Source: Devosia nanyangense
GTDB lineage: Bacteria > Pseudomonadota > Alphaproteobacteria > Rhizobiales > Devosiaceae
Direction of reading: 5' to 3'
Length of the DNA: 64,000 nucleotides
NCBI GenBank assembly: GCA_016213505.1
Contig: JACRAF010000030.1
Span: forward strand, 1-64,000
Positions 1 through 7,831 of this stretch are shown here, one piece after another. The notes below the pieces were generated by a model, which worked only from the letters and a program-made list of their open reading frames with translations, ran no database searches and had not been told where the DNA came from. Numbering within the stretch: position 1 is the first letter of the stretch; each line of letters starts with the position of its first letter. Both the position numbers and the translations under genes were made by a program.

Positions 1-121
1 CTTCGCCCAACAACTCCGCCAACGCGGCAAGCCCAACAAGCTCATCCTCACCGCAATCATGCGAAAGCTCATCGTCATCCTAAATGCCGTCATCGCTTCA
101 GACCAACCCGCTTCGGCTTGA
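1..121 (+). pseudogene. 3' end of an IS110-family transposase (cut by window edge)
   Basis: Only the last 39 codons are in the window, ending in TGA at 119-121. The translation contains GKPNKLILTAIMRKLIVILN followed by a short tail. This is the typical end of IS110-type DEDD transposases, where a Gly-Lys-Pro segment precedes a helix with a conserved Met-Arg-Lys-Leu. The 5' part lies outside the window, so I cannot tell whether the full gene is intact. IS110 elements lack clear terminal inverted repeats, so the element end cannot be placed exactly. The remains of a transporter gene start within about 40 bases, which suggests the element or its neighbourhood took part in the deletion there. Confidence 0.7.
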
Positions 122-157
122 CAAGCAAGACGGTAGATAAGCTGTCTAGCACCGTCG

Positions 158-441
158 ACCGGGACCATTTTCGAATGGTACGACTTCTACCTCTACGCGA
201 CGCTGGCGCCGTTCTTTGCGGCGTTGTTCTTTCCGCCCGGCAACGACACCGCCGCTTTGCTCTCCGCATCGGCAATGGCTGGTTCGGCGGCCTGCTGCCG
301 CTGGTGGCGACCGCCATGGTGGCGACCGCGGGCAACATCTATTTCGGCCTGTGGTACCCGATCGTGGTTGCGGTGATGACCGTCGTCATCGGCCTCATCT
401 TCCTGAGGAACACCAAGGACGCCAACCTCGAAGCCGATTAG
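158..441 (+). pseudogene. Internally deleted MFS transporter of the metabolite:H+ symporter (MHS) type
   Basis: Two pieces of one gene survive in different frames. Positions about 158-268 read GTIFEWYDFYLYATLAPFF and continue through a PPGNDTAALLSA segment; this is the first membrane segment and loop of MHS-type (ShiA/ProP-like) permeases. From about 270 the frame changes and reads IGNGWFGGLLPLVATAMV, then a last membrane helix and a charged tail ending NTKDANLEAD at 441; this is the family's C terminus. Roughly 400 codons between them are missing and the join also shifts frame, so no transporter can be made. A hairpin terminator follows the stop. Neighbours are the IS110 remnant upstream and tRNA-Phe downstream. 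Confidence 0.75.
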
Positions 442-463
442 CTCCGCTGGCCGCAGAGCCCTG

Positions 464-491
464 GAAAGCTCCGTCTTTTGGCGGGGCTTTC
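464..491 (+). terminator. Hairpin after the deleted transporter gene
   Basis: GAAAGCTCCG at 464-473 pairs with CGGGGCTTTC at 482-491 (one G-T pair) around an 8-base loop. It lies 22 bases after the old transporter stop codon and before the tRNA promoter. This is consistent with a factor-independent terminator, although the following T run is short. Confidence 0.5.
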
Positions 492-519
492 TGCCGTTCC
501 GGCACCGCTGCATTGACGC

Positions 520-548
520 TTGCGCGCACCCAATCGAGTCCCTATAAA
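520..548 (+). promoter_or_regulatory. Probable promoter of tRNA-Phe
   Basis: TTGCGC (520-525) and TATAAA (543-548) are separated by 17 bases and lie 41 bases before the mature tRNA start, a normal arrangement for a sigma70-type tRNA promoter. The call rests on these two boxes alone. Confidence 0.5.
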
Positions 549-588
549 CCGCAGGCTTTCGCCCGCCGCCTTCCCGCGCCGGGCCGGC

Positions 589-664
589 GCCCGGGTAGCT
601 CAGTTGGTAGAGCAGCGGATTGAAAATCCGCGTGTCACTGGTTCGATTCCGGTCCCGGGCACCA
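589..664 (+). tRNA. tRNA-Phe (anticodon GAA)
   Basis: The 76-nt cloverleaf includes an encoded CCA end. The acceptor stem pairs GCCCGGG (589-595) with CCCGGGC (654-660), the discriminator base is A, and CCA is 662-664. The anticodon stem-loop has GAA in the loop ATTGAAAAT. The T-arm ACTGG/CCGGT closes on loop TTCGATT. The sequence closely follows bacterial tRNA-Phe. The 3' half from the anticodon loop onward is duplicated at 22851-22894, so this gene is the integration site of the island that follows. Because the gene is intact on this side, the island must have supplied a working replacement 3' half. Confidence 0.97.
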
Positions 665-907
665 TTCTTTCCCAAGCAGCACAAGCAGTTGGTAAACGGG
701 CCGTTTTGGCGCGAGGCGAGAAACTTGGTCCGGGGTTTCAATTGGGTAACACTGTCCGTGCGGACGGGTACGACGGATTGGGATGGTTTGCGCTGGCCCA
801 GCGAAATCCACTGTCTGCATAGACGGGTACCTACCGGCGCCAGCGCGTTGGGCCTTGCCGGAGCTAGAGGTCGACCGCTAAGCAAAGGAAAGCTCGGCGA
901 TCGGAAC

Positions 908-1059
908 AGGAGAGCGCGACGGTCGACATCTTCGTTGGTCCCACTGACAACAAATGGTTCGATTTCCTGGCCGCGATCCCGTCGATTGACGAGGTCAACT
1001 TCTGGAAGCCGAGCGCCAAGGATTTTCGCGCCATACGAGCGAGCAGGTCTATTTGCTGA
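908..1059 (+). pseudogene. N-terminal fragment of an HNH-type restriction endonuclease
   Basis: Reading from about 916, the frame gives TVDIFVGPTDNKWFDFLAAI, then PSIDEVNFWKPSAKDFRA, and stops at 1057-1059. This pattern (a short beta strand, TDxxWFxFL, then a DEVNFWxP block) is the N terminus of a family of stand-alone HNH endonucleases; the catalytic HNH part is absent. A Shine-Dalgarno-like AGGAGAG at 908-914 stands 4 bases before an ACG codon at 919, where a start codon would be expected, so the start may also be mutated. The fragment runs directly into the next reading frame, as if a deletion had joined two genes. Confidence 0.5.
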
Positions 1060-2654
1060 GGGATCACGCGACAGACCTCTATGCCTTGGATCGCATCGAA
1101 GAGACGCATCCGCAGCTCGAGGGTGATCGCATCGCCCGCCGAGAACTGTCGGCTCGCAAAGCGTTGATCGCTGAGATCGTCAGAAGCGACCTGCTGAAGG
1201 CCTTCTCTTCGGCACGCTGGTGGGCATTCGGTGACAGCGCAAAGGATGCAGCCGGCAAGAAACTCGATGGCAGGGAACTCACCGTCCTGGCATCGGCACT
1301 TGCGACGGCGGCTTTCAGCGATGCACCCGTCATCCAATCGGAGTTGCTCTACCGGGATAAGCCCTCGACTGCTGCCATGGCCGGCCTGCGGACGTTGATG
1401 CATGCTATGGTTTCGAAGTCCGACGTTGCAGACCTCGGAATCGAAAACTACCCGGTCGAGCGCGGGCTATATCTGACGATCGTTCGGCCGTTGGGCCTTC
1501 ATCGTCAGGACGACAAGGGCGTCTGGCGTTTCGCCGATCCTGCGGATGACAAGGCGGGCAGAACACTAATACCCGCCTGGACGGAACTGGGTGAGAAGCG
1601 GGTGAACCTGGCTGAACTCTTCGACACCTGGGCCGCTCGGCCGTATGGCATCAAGCGGGGCGTAATGCCCGTGCTGGTATTGTCCTATCTGCTGGCGCAC
1701 AGAAACGCCGTCGCTGTCTATGTGGAGGGCGCGTTCCAGCCTGCCATCGACGATATCGTCGCCGACCGAATTCTGCAGGACCCTGCAGCCATCGAGTTCC
1801 GCCGGATATCGCGGTCGAAGCGTGACGAAGCGTTCGTCCAGCAGCTCGCTGCGCTTCTGTCGACCGAGACAAGCCCTGTTGAACCGAAGGCCTTGCCGGT
1901 CGCATCGGCGCTCTATCAGCGCTTTCATGCTCTCCCGTTGTGGGCGCAGCGCACCCAGACCCTTGCCGAGAAGGTTCGTAAGGTCAGGGACATTGTGCTG
2001 AAGGCCAGCGACCCTGAAGCGCTGCTGTTTTCAGACCTCGCGTCCGCTCTTGAGGGAGAGCCCGATCCCGGGGTCAGTGTGGTGGCGGCCCTGAACAAGG
2101 CGGAATACGCCTATCCGAAAATGCTGGAGACTCTCCGCAAGAGCCTGGCCGAGCATTTAGGGGTCGACCCGAAGACATTTGAGGGTATTGGGCCGCGGTC
2201 GTCTACAGCGTCCGGCGTGTCGGCTGAGCTGCGCGTCGATGCCTTCATCATGCGTGCCGGCGCTTTCGAGGGAAACAGCGGCGACATCGAAGGATTGGCG
2301 AGCCTGCTCGTTCATAAACCGCCGCGCAACTGGTCCGACCGCGAGCAAGAACAGGCCATGTTCGAAATGGCGAAACTCTGCCTGCGCTTCCGCGAGGCAG
2401 AGACATTCGCCGCGGTTCGCGACCGTTCCCCAACCTCCCAGGCCATTTCCGTGATGATCGGCCTCGATCCGAAAGAGAAGCCACTGTTCCACGCCTTCCA
2501 GGTGTCCGAACAGGAGCTCGAGGCGGCAGACAGGGCGGCGGATGACCTCATGGCCCAGCTTCGCGGGAGGGGCATGAGGCCGGCAGTCGAGCTTGCCGCC
2601 CTCGCGCGCATCGTAGAACGTCTTTCTGAAGGCAACGGATTGGAACCAGCATGA
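1053..2654 (+). CDS. Hypothetical protein, probably the C-terminal half of a larger partner of the PAPS-reductase-like enzyme
   Basis: The frame is open from 990 but has no credible start: the first in-frame options are TTG at 1053 and an ATG only at 1377, with no ribosome binding site at either. The 533-residue product is mainly helical and hydrophilic. It has no Walker A motif, membrane segment or zinc motif that I can recognise. Its stop overlaps the ATG of the downstream PAPS-reductase-like gene (ATGA at 2651-2654), so the two were co-translated. The abrupt start just after an HNH fragment suggests 5' truncation by deletion, and the native protein may have been a large multidomain protein. 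I do not recognise a named domain. Function is unknown; a role in DNA modification or phage defence would be inference from the neighbour only. Confidence 0.6.
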   Translation: MLRDHATDLYALDRIEETHPQLEGDRIARRELSARKALIAEIVRSDLLKAFSSARWWAFGDSAKDAAGKKLDGRELTVLASALATAAFSDAPVIQSELLYRDKPSTAAMAGLRTLMHAMVSKSDVADLGIENYPVERGLYLTIVRPLGLHRQDDKGVWRFADPADDKAGRTLIPAWTELGEKRVNLAELFDTWAARPYGIKRGVMPVLVLSYLLAHRNAVAVYVEGAFQPAIDDIVADRILQDPAAIEFRRISRSKRDEAFVQQLAALLSTETSPVEPKALPVASALYQRFHALPLWAQRTQTLAEKVRKVRDIVLKASDPEALLFSDLASALEGEPDPGVSVVAALNKAEYAYPKMLETLRKSLAEHLGVDPKTFEGIGPRSSTASGVSAELRVDAFIMRAGAFEGNSGDIEGLASLLVHKPPRNWSDREQEQAMFEMAKLCLRFREAETFAAVRDRSPTSQAISVMIGLDPKEKPLFHAFQVSEQELEAADRAADDLMAQLRGRGMRPAVELAALARIVERLSEGNGLEPA

Positions 2655-3499
2655 CGACTGCGGTGCGTGAGCGTCATATCCTTGGAATATCAGGGGGTCG
2701 GGATAGCGCGGCCCTTGCCGTGCATATGCGACAGACGCGGCCAGAGCTCGATCTCGAATACTTCTTCACGGACACCGGCAAGGAGCTGGCTGAGGTCTAC
2801 TCATTCCTCGACAAGCTCGAGGGGTTTCTGGGCAAGCCCATTACCCGGCTCAATCCAGACCGAGATTTCGACTTCTGGCTCAAAGAGTATAATCACTTCC
2901 TGCCCTCACCCAAGACGCGATGGTGCACGCGGCAGCTCAAGCTCCGTCCGCTCGAGCACTGGCTACGCGACGATCTCGACGCCGGGGTGGTCGTTCATTC
3001 GTACGTGGCCATTCGGGCTGACGAACCCAGTCGGGAGGGCTATCAGGCGACGCATGGCAACATGCAGGTGCACTTCCCCCTGCGAGAGGACGGCATCAGT
3101 CGGGCGGGCGTGATTGAAACGCTCGAGAGCGCCGGCTTGGGCGAACCCGAATATTATCGGTGGCGCACTCGATCGGGCTGCACCTTCTGTTTCTTCCAGC
3201 AGAAGATCGAATGGGTGCGCCTGATGCGGGAGCACCCCGAAGCGTTCGATGAGGCCAAGGGTTATGAAAAGACTGCCCGCGACCACGGCTCACCGTTTAC
3301 GTGGAGCCAGGGTGAGGGGTTGGACGAGCTCAGCGCCCCTGCACGGATTGACGAGATCGAGCGAGACTTCGAGCAGCGCCGCGCACGACTGCTGGCTAGG
3401 CGCCGCGTAAACCCGCTCGCGGGAAAACAGGCACCCACGATCGATGACGTCTACGGGATCGACGAGGCCTCGGCCGGCTGTGTCATCTGCCATAAGTGA
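2651..3499 (+). CDS. PP-loop protein of the PAPS reductase fold, DndC/BrxP-like
   Basis: The 282-residue protein has the PP-loop SGGRDS at residues 14-19, which binds ATP or an adenylated substrate, followed by YFFTDTGKEL. Five cysteines stand in places suited to an Fe-S cluster: Cys92 (RWCTRQLK), Cys177 and Cys180 (SGCTFC), and a terminal CxxC at 277/280. This layout is closer to DndC, the Fe-S/PP-loop enzyme of DNA phosphorothioation, and to the PAPS-reductase protein of BREX, than to assimilatory CysH. No cysteine biosynthesis genes are nearby, and it is coupled to a large uncharacterised ORF in a genomic island. I infer a nucleic-acid modification or defence role. It appears complete, but its partner seems truncated, so the system may be dead. 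Confidence 0.7.
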   Translation: MTTAVRERHILGISGGRDSAALAVHMRQTRPELDLEYFFTDTGKELAEVYSFLDKLEGFLGKPITRLNPDRDFDFWLKEYNHFLPSPKTRWCTRQLKLRPLEHWLRDDLDAGVVVHSYVAIRADEPSREGYQATHGNMQVHFPLREDGISRAGVIETLESAGLGEPEYYRWRTRSGCTFCFFQQKIEWVRLMREHPEAFDEAKGYEKTARDHGSPFTWSQGEGLDELSAPARIDEIERDFEQRRARLLARRRVNPLAGKQAPTIDDVYGIDEASAGCVICHK

Positions 3500-4132
3500 G
3501 CCTGACTTGGGGCGATCGGGGACTCAAGTGTGCTGTGTCACATCCCAGCGACGTCAGGCGTACATGCGTTCCGGTTCATCGTCCTACGTGATGGTTGCCA
3601 TCGTGGCTCTATCCTAACTGACCCGGGGGTTTCACCAGGGGTTACAAGTTCGCGCGATTGAACGCGACGGGCTGAGACGGTATGAAGCGGTTGAGTGGCA
3701 AATATCTGAACCGCATCAGCGTTCTACGCTATGATTTGCGACACCCTGCAACAGAGCGCAACGGCCCCTAGTCCTATTGAAAATCCGAGGGTCGCCACCA
3801 TGTCGGATCACTATGCCAGATATTAAGTCCCTTCGTCAGGGTATGACTTGGGACGGAATGGTGCGTTTCGCGTCGCTCTGCACCGCAGGCATGGTCGTTT
3901 CGACAAGGTTCGGGCTGGAGGCCCCCGCGTAGGCGCGCCGGTCCGTTCAAACTCGGCCGGGCGATATTGTCTACCTATCCGAACTTAAAGGAGCCTTCCG
4001 ACCCCGTTCTCATTTCGGGCACGGTGCCGGGCTTAAGCTTGGCTGCCTGCATTTGCCGGGTGCAATAATTTCTGCCTTACTCACAGAACGCTACTAGCAA
4101 GCACAGTTTTTGAAGCAGGGGCACATTGATCA
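3500..4132. other. Gene-free junction between modules I and II
   Basis: No credible gene is seen on either strand. Positions 3625-3861 are the inner junction repeat described separately. The rest (3500-3624 and 3862-4132) shows no clear promoter, hairpin or conserved motif, although the promoter of the five-gene operon starting at 4133 must lie in the right part. AGGGG at 4117-4121, 11 bases before the ATG at 4133, could serve as a ribosome binding site. Confidence 0.5.
3625..3861 (+). repeat. Island junction repeat, copy 1 (internal att-like site)
   Basis: This is one of three related blocks. It shares with copies 2 and 3 a run near GTTCGCGCGATTGAA(C/T)GCGA, a GAGACGG-like run, and the core CCTATTGAAAATCCG (3773-3787), which matches the tRNA-Phe anticodon region. 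After the core it resembles copy 2 again at TCAGGGTATGACTTGG(G/C)ACGGAATGG (ending 3861), probably the left end of the following module. The middle part is diverged. Confidence 0.75.
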
Positions 4133-7100
4133 ATGAACGGATTGCTGCGGAGGCTTCGGAAGGGCCTCGGGTTTACTTTGAAGCTGCCGGTGCAATCAGG
4201 GGGCGGACCGCCAGCCGACAGAATCGCTGAGCACTTCAAGCGGCTCAAGGAGGTCGCTCCTGGACTCCCAGCGAAAGTAGCGCGCTTCGTGATCCATGGT
4301 GACAACTCTTCGATCCTTGTCACCATTCAGGGCAACACAGCCCGCACCACCTGGCAGCGCCGCGGATCTTACTATCCGCCACGCGATGAAGCGCAGATTT
4401 TCGCCAATCCGCATGATTGGAACTTCGACCAGATGCAGCGACTGGGTGAAGCGATAGCAGCGCTTCAGCCGATCACATACAACTACGGCTTTTTCGGCAG
4501 CAAGAAGTCTCCTGATTGGCTACGTCATGTCGTCGCGCTTTGGCTCGGTCATGATCGAAAAGAGGGCCGGATCACTACCCTCCTGGCGCTGGCGGAAAAG
4601 ACGGGACAAGGCACCGCGTCGGTACTCGACATCGTATTTGGCCCCGATGCGACGAACTTCCGCTCCTCCAACAGCGTCCATCGGTTGGTGGGTGTGCACG
4701 AATGGCTCGACGGCGCACGCGACGAGGTTCGTGTAGTATCCGGCGGGCTAGATGCGGACCAGCGGGCCGAACTCGTGGCCACAATCGGACGATTCAAGCT
4801 GCACGATGCCTACCTCGACTTGCTGGTGGACGGTGCAACAGGATCTTCAAAAAAGGTCCGTACTGCTGCACGCCAGGCCTTGAGTGGTGCAGACGCCGTG
4901 GTGCTCGCGGACGCCCTTCGAGTGCGGTTCCAGAGTACATCTCCCGGCCGCCAGGTCGAACTTGTCGAGGTCGCTGCCTTGACGCTGGGAGAGACAGCCG
5001 TTCCGCTATTGGCTGAATGGGGCCGGAGTGAAATTTCTGCCAAGGTCCGTGCGACGCTGGATCGCGTTTCTGGTGCAGTGGCACCCGTCACCACGGCCTC
5101 CAAAACAGATAGACCATCGCCGTGGCACGTCGACGGACCGCAGGGCTACGTCGCGGTCGACGGCAGCTGGATCGACGTTCCACCACAAGAACCGCTGCCC
5201 GAGCCGGGGGCGATGCCTCCGGAAACGCTGCACGTTCTGGATCCGGTGATGGCGGAGTTCAACCGCCTGTTGGCCGTAGGACAGGCGGAGGCGGCTGCGT
5301 CGGAGCACAAACACTGGCACTGGAGCCGTCACCACACCCGCAAGGGTCCGCGCGACCTCGAGCACTTGGCGGAGTTGGCCGAAGGGACGCACTTGAAGCC
5401 CAACTGGTCAGCACTCGACTGGCTCCGGCTGCCTCAGCTAAAGCATCCTGCGGTCAGTGCCTTCCTCAATGATCCTGGACTCTCACTTTCTCACCTCGTC
5501 CGGCTGGCAGTGGCAACGAGCAACGGACACATTGCCTTCCTGTTTGGTGACTGGGGCGGCCCGATCGGCACGGCTATTCAACATCGGATAGAAAAGGGCG
5601 CCGATATCCGCACGATTCTGCAACTTTGGCTGGGTGCCGGCGGGACCGACCACATCAAGGATTATCTGTCTCGCGGATCATATGGGCCGTTGCCCGACCT
5701 GGGGGCGCCGCTTTGGCCGGTGCTTTGCCAGCGATTTGCTCAACTCGACGAGGCACTGGGCCTAGTACCGCAGAGCGGTGGGAAAAGCATGGAGCCACTG
5801 CTGGCCCTCGAGCTCCTGGGAATGTTTCCCAGCCTACCCGAGCGCTATCGCGGGCCACTGATGCTGCTGGCGACCGACAGCTCTGCGCGGCTGCGGCAGG
5901 GGGCGCGGACACTACTCCGTCAAACGCCAGCAATCGGCAGCGCCATAGCACTGCAATTGCAGGATAGCCGGCAGGACGCACGCGCGCTGGCGGCGGAGTG
6001 GTTGGCAGCGCGCAACGAGGTCGAACAGGTGCCGGTCATTCGGCAGGCGCTTGGCAAGGAGCGGAGCGACAGGGCTCGCGCGGCCATGATCACGGCACTC
6101 GAACGCCTGAATGAGGACGTCTCCGAGTATTTCGATCGCCCGACCTTGGTAAAGGATGCAAAGGCAGGTCTCGCCAAGGCACAACCCAAGGGACTCGAAT
6201 GGCTGCAGCCTTACGTCCGCCTTCTCTCGCTCCAATGGAAGGACGGCACGCCGGTGGACCCGCTGCTCCCCGAATGGTGGTCCGTTCTGGCTGTCAAGCT
6301 CAAGCAGCCGGGTGGCAATGCGCTGATCAACCTGTGGCTCGACCGGCTGTCACCAAGGGACGCCCAGCGGCTGGGCTGGACGATACTGACGGGCTGGATC
6401 GACGAGGATACCCGTACGCCTACCGACGAGGAGGCCAATGCCCACGCGGCGCTGCATGTTGACGCGACCCTGCGACAGCACATCGGCTGGGCAAAACAAT
6501 ACCCCCAAAGCGCGGACTATTGGCCGACCGACCGCGCCGTGGTGTTCGAAGCGCTCAAGCGGCAGAAGGCCGGGACCTATCTGGGCAGCGCAGCAGACAG
6601 CAAGGGCGTGCTGGCGCTTGCAACTCGTGTAGCCGGGGCCGATGCTGCCCAACGCGTGCGGGCGTTCCTCAAGGACCACGGATCGCGTGTCTCTCAAGCC
6701 AAGGCATTGCTTGAACTTCTCGCGGCGATCGGCACGGGCCCGGCGCTACAGCTGCTCCTCTCGGCCGCCAACCGCTCGAAGCAGCGTAGCGTACAGGCGC
6801 ACGCCGCGGCACTCATCGCGGAGGTCGCGGAGCATAATGGCTGGAGCCCGGCGCAACTTGCCGACCGCACGGTCCCGACCGGTGGATTCGACACCGACGG
6901 CACACAGGAACTCGACTGCGGCACCAACCGCAGCTATCGCCTCCAACTCGACGCACGGGACGCGGTCATTATCCTGAACGCCGATGGCCGCGAGGTGAAG
7001 GCCTTGCCTGGGCCTCGGATCGATGATGAGCGTCCCGCAGTGGAGGCCGCGAAGAAGCAGCTCGCCACAGCGCGCAATGAAGTGAAGCAGGTGCTGACCG

Positions 7101-7831
7101 CCCAAACCGAACGGCTGCAGGAGGCGATGTGCCTACAGCGGAGTTGGACGCGCGGCGACTGGGAGAGCTTCGTCGCCGGCCATCCAATCGTCGGAAGGGT
7201 TGCCACGCGACTGGTCTGGCAGGGAGTCGATGCCGGCGGGCAACCCGTCGCGACGTTCCGTCCGCTTGGTGATGGCAGTAACACAGATGCCACGGACGGC
7301 GAAGTGGACCTTGCGGAGATTGGGGATATCCGCTTGGCGCACTCATCACTGCTCGACGAAGGATCCGTCGCGGCGTGGCGCGCGCATCTAGCCGACTACG
7401 CAGTGGAGCCGCCGTTTGATCAGCTCGGGCGCGACTTGCCGCAGCTCGAGGAAGGACAGGGCGTTGCGCGAACGATCACCGACCGCGAGGGCTGGATGAT
7501 TGACAGCTTCAAACTGCGCGGAATTGCCACGAAGCTGGGGTATCAGCGCGGACAAGCGCAGGACGGCGGCTGGTTCCTGACCTACGAGAAGACCTATCAT
7601 GAAGCCGGCCTGGTTGCCGAGATCGAGTTCACCGGCAGTCCGCTGCCCGAGGCGAGCCGACCGACGGCGCTGCAGTCGATGAGCTTTCGCAAATTGCGCG
7701 GAAGCGGGGGGCAGGTCCCGCTCGCCGACGTGCCTCCGGTTCTCCGTGCCGAGTGCTGGCGCGACCTGCATGACATCGCCGCCAAGGGGATGGGCTTTGA
7801 TCCAGAATGGCAGAAGAAGGCGTACGTTTGA
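4133..7831 (+). CDS. yehI: DUF4132 protein, YehI/MolR-like, first gene of a MoxR-VWA operon
   Basis: The 1232-residue cytosolic protein has a long alpha-helical N-terminal region of HEAT-like repeats and a DUF4132 domain in roughly residues 930-1160. Landmarks there are GRVATRLVWQG, TFRPLGDG, DIRLAHSSLLDE and AAWRAHLADYAVEPPFDQLG. E. coli YehI (about 1210 residues) has the same architecture and the same position upstream of yehL-yehM-yehP-yehQ, so homology is well supported by order and size. The biochemical role is not known; the family is proposed to act as a large scaffold or substrate component in MoxR-VWA systems. The gene ends in TGATG, which couples it to the MoxR gene. It is cargo of island module II. 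Confidence 0.88.
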   Translation: MNGLLRRLRKGLGFTLKLPVQSGGGPPADRIAEHFKRLKEVAPGLPAKVARFVIHGDNSSILVTIQGNTARTTWQRRGSYYPPRDEAQIFANPHDWNFDQMQRLGEAIAALQPITYNYGFFGSKKSPDWLRHVVALWLGHDRKEGRITTLLALAEKTGQGTASVLDIVFGPDATNFRSSNSVHRLVGVHEWLDGARDEVRVVSGGLDADQRAELVATIGRFKLHDAYLDLLVDGATGSSKKVRTAARQALSGADAVVLADALRVRFQSTSPGRQVELVEVAALTLGETAVPLLAEWGRSEISAKVRATLDRVSGAVAPVTTASKTDRPSPWHVDGPQGYVAVDGSWIDVPPQEPLPEPGAMPPETLHVLDPVMAEFNRLLAVGQAEAAASEHKHWHWSRHHTRKGPRDLEHLAELAEGTHLKPNWSALDWLRLPQLKHPAVSAFLNDPGLSLSHLVRLAVATSNGHIAFLFGDWGGPIGTAIQHRIEKGADIRTILQLWLGAGGTDHIKDYLSRGSYGPLPDLGAPLWPVLCQRFAQLDEALGLVPQSGGKSMEPLLALELLGMFPSLPERYRGPLMLLATDSSARLRQGARTLLRQTPAIGSAIALQLQDSRQDARALAAEWLAARNEVEQVPVIRQALGKERSDRARAAMITALERLNEDVSEYFDRPTLVKDAKAGLAKAQPKGLEWLQPYVRLLSLQWKDGTPVDPLLPEWWSVLAVKLKQPGGNALINLWLDRLSPRDAQRLGWTILTGWIDEDTRTPTDEEANAHAALHVDATLRQHIGWAKQYPQSADYWPTDRAVVFEALKRQKAGTYLGSAADSKGVLALATRVAGADAAQRVRAFLKDHGSRVSQAKALLELLAAIGTGPALQLLLSAANRSKQRSVQAHAAALIAEVAEHNGWSPAQLADRTVPTGGFDTDGTQELDCGTNRSYRLQLDARDAVIILNADGREVKALPGPRIDDERPAVEAAKKQLATARNEVKQVLTAQTERLQEAMCLQRSWTRGDWESFVAGHPIVGRVATRLVWQGVDAGGQPVATFRPLGDGSNTDATDGEVDLAEIGDIRLAHSSLLDEGSVAAWRAHLADYAVEPPFDQLGRDLPQLEEGQGVARTITDREGWMIDSFKLRGIATKLGYQRGQAQDGGWFLTYEKTYHEAGLVAEIEFTGSPLPEASRPTALQSMSFRKLRGSGGQVPLADVPPVLRAECWRDLHDIAAKGMGFDPEWQKKAYV

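Noticed and set aside
2651..3499. Assimilatory PAPS reductase (CysH)
   Set aside because: The cysteine layout, coupled unknown ORF and island setting fit DndC-like proteins better, and no sulfate assimilation genes are nearby.
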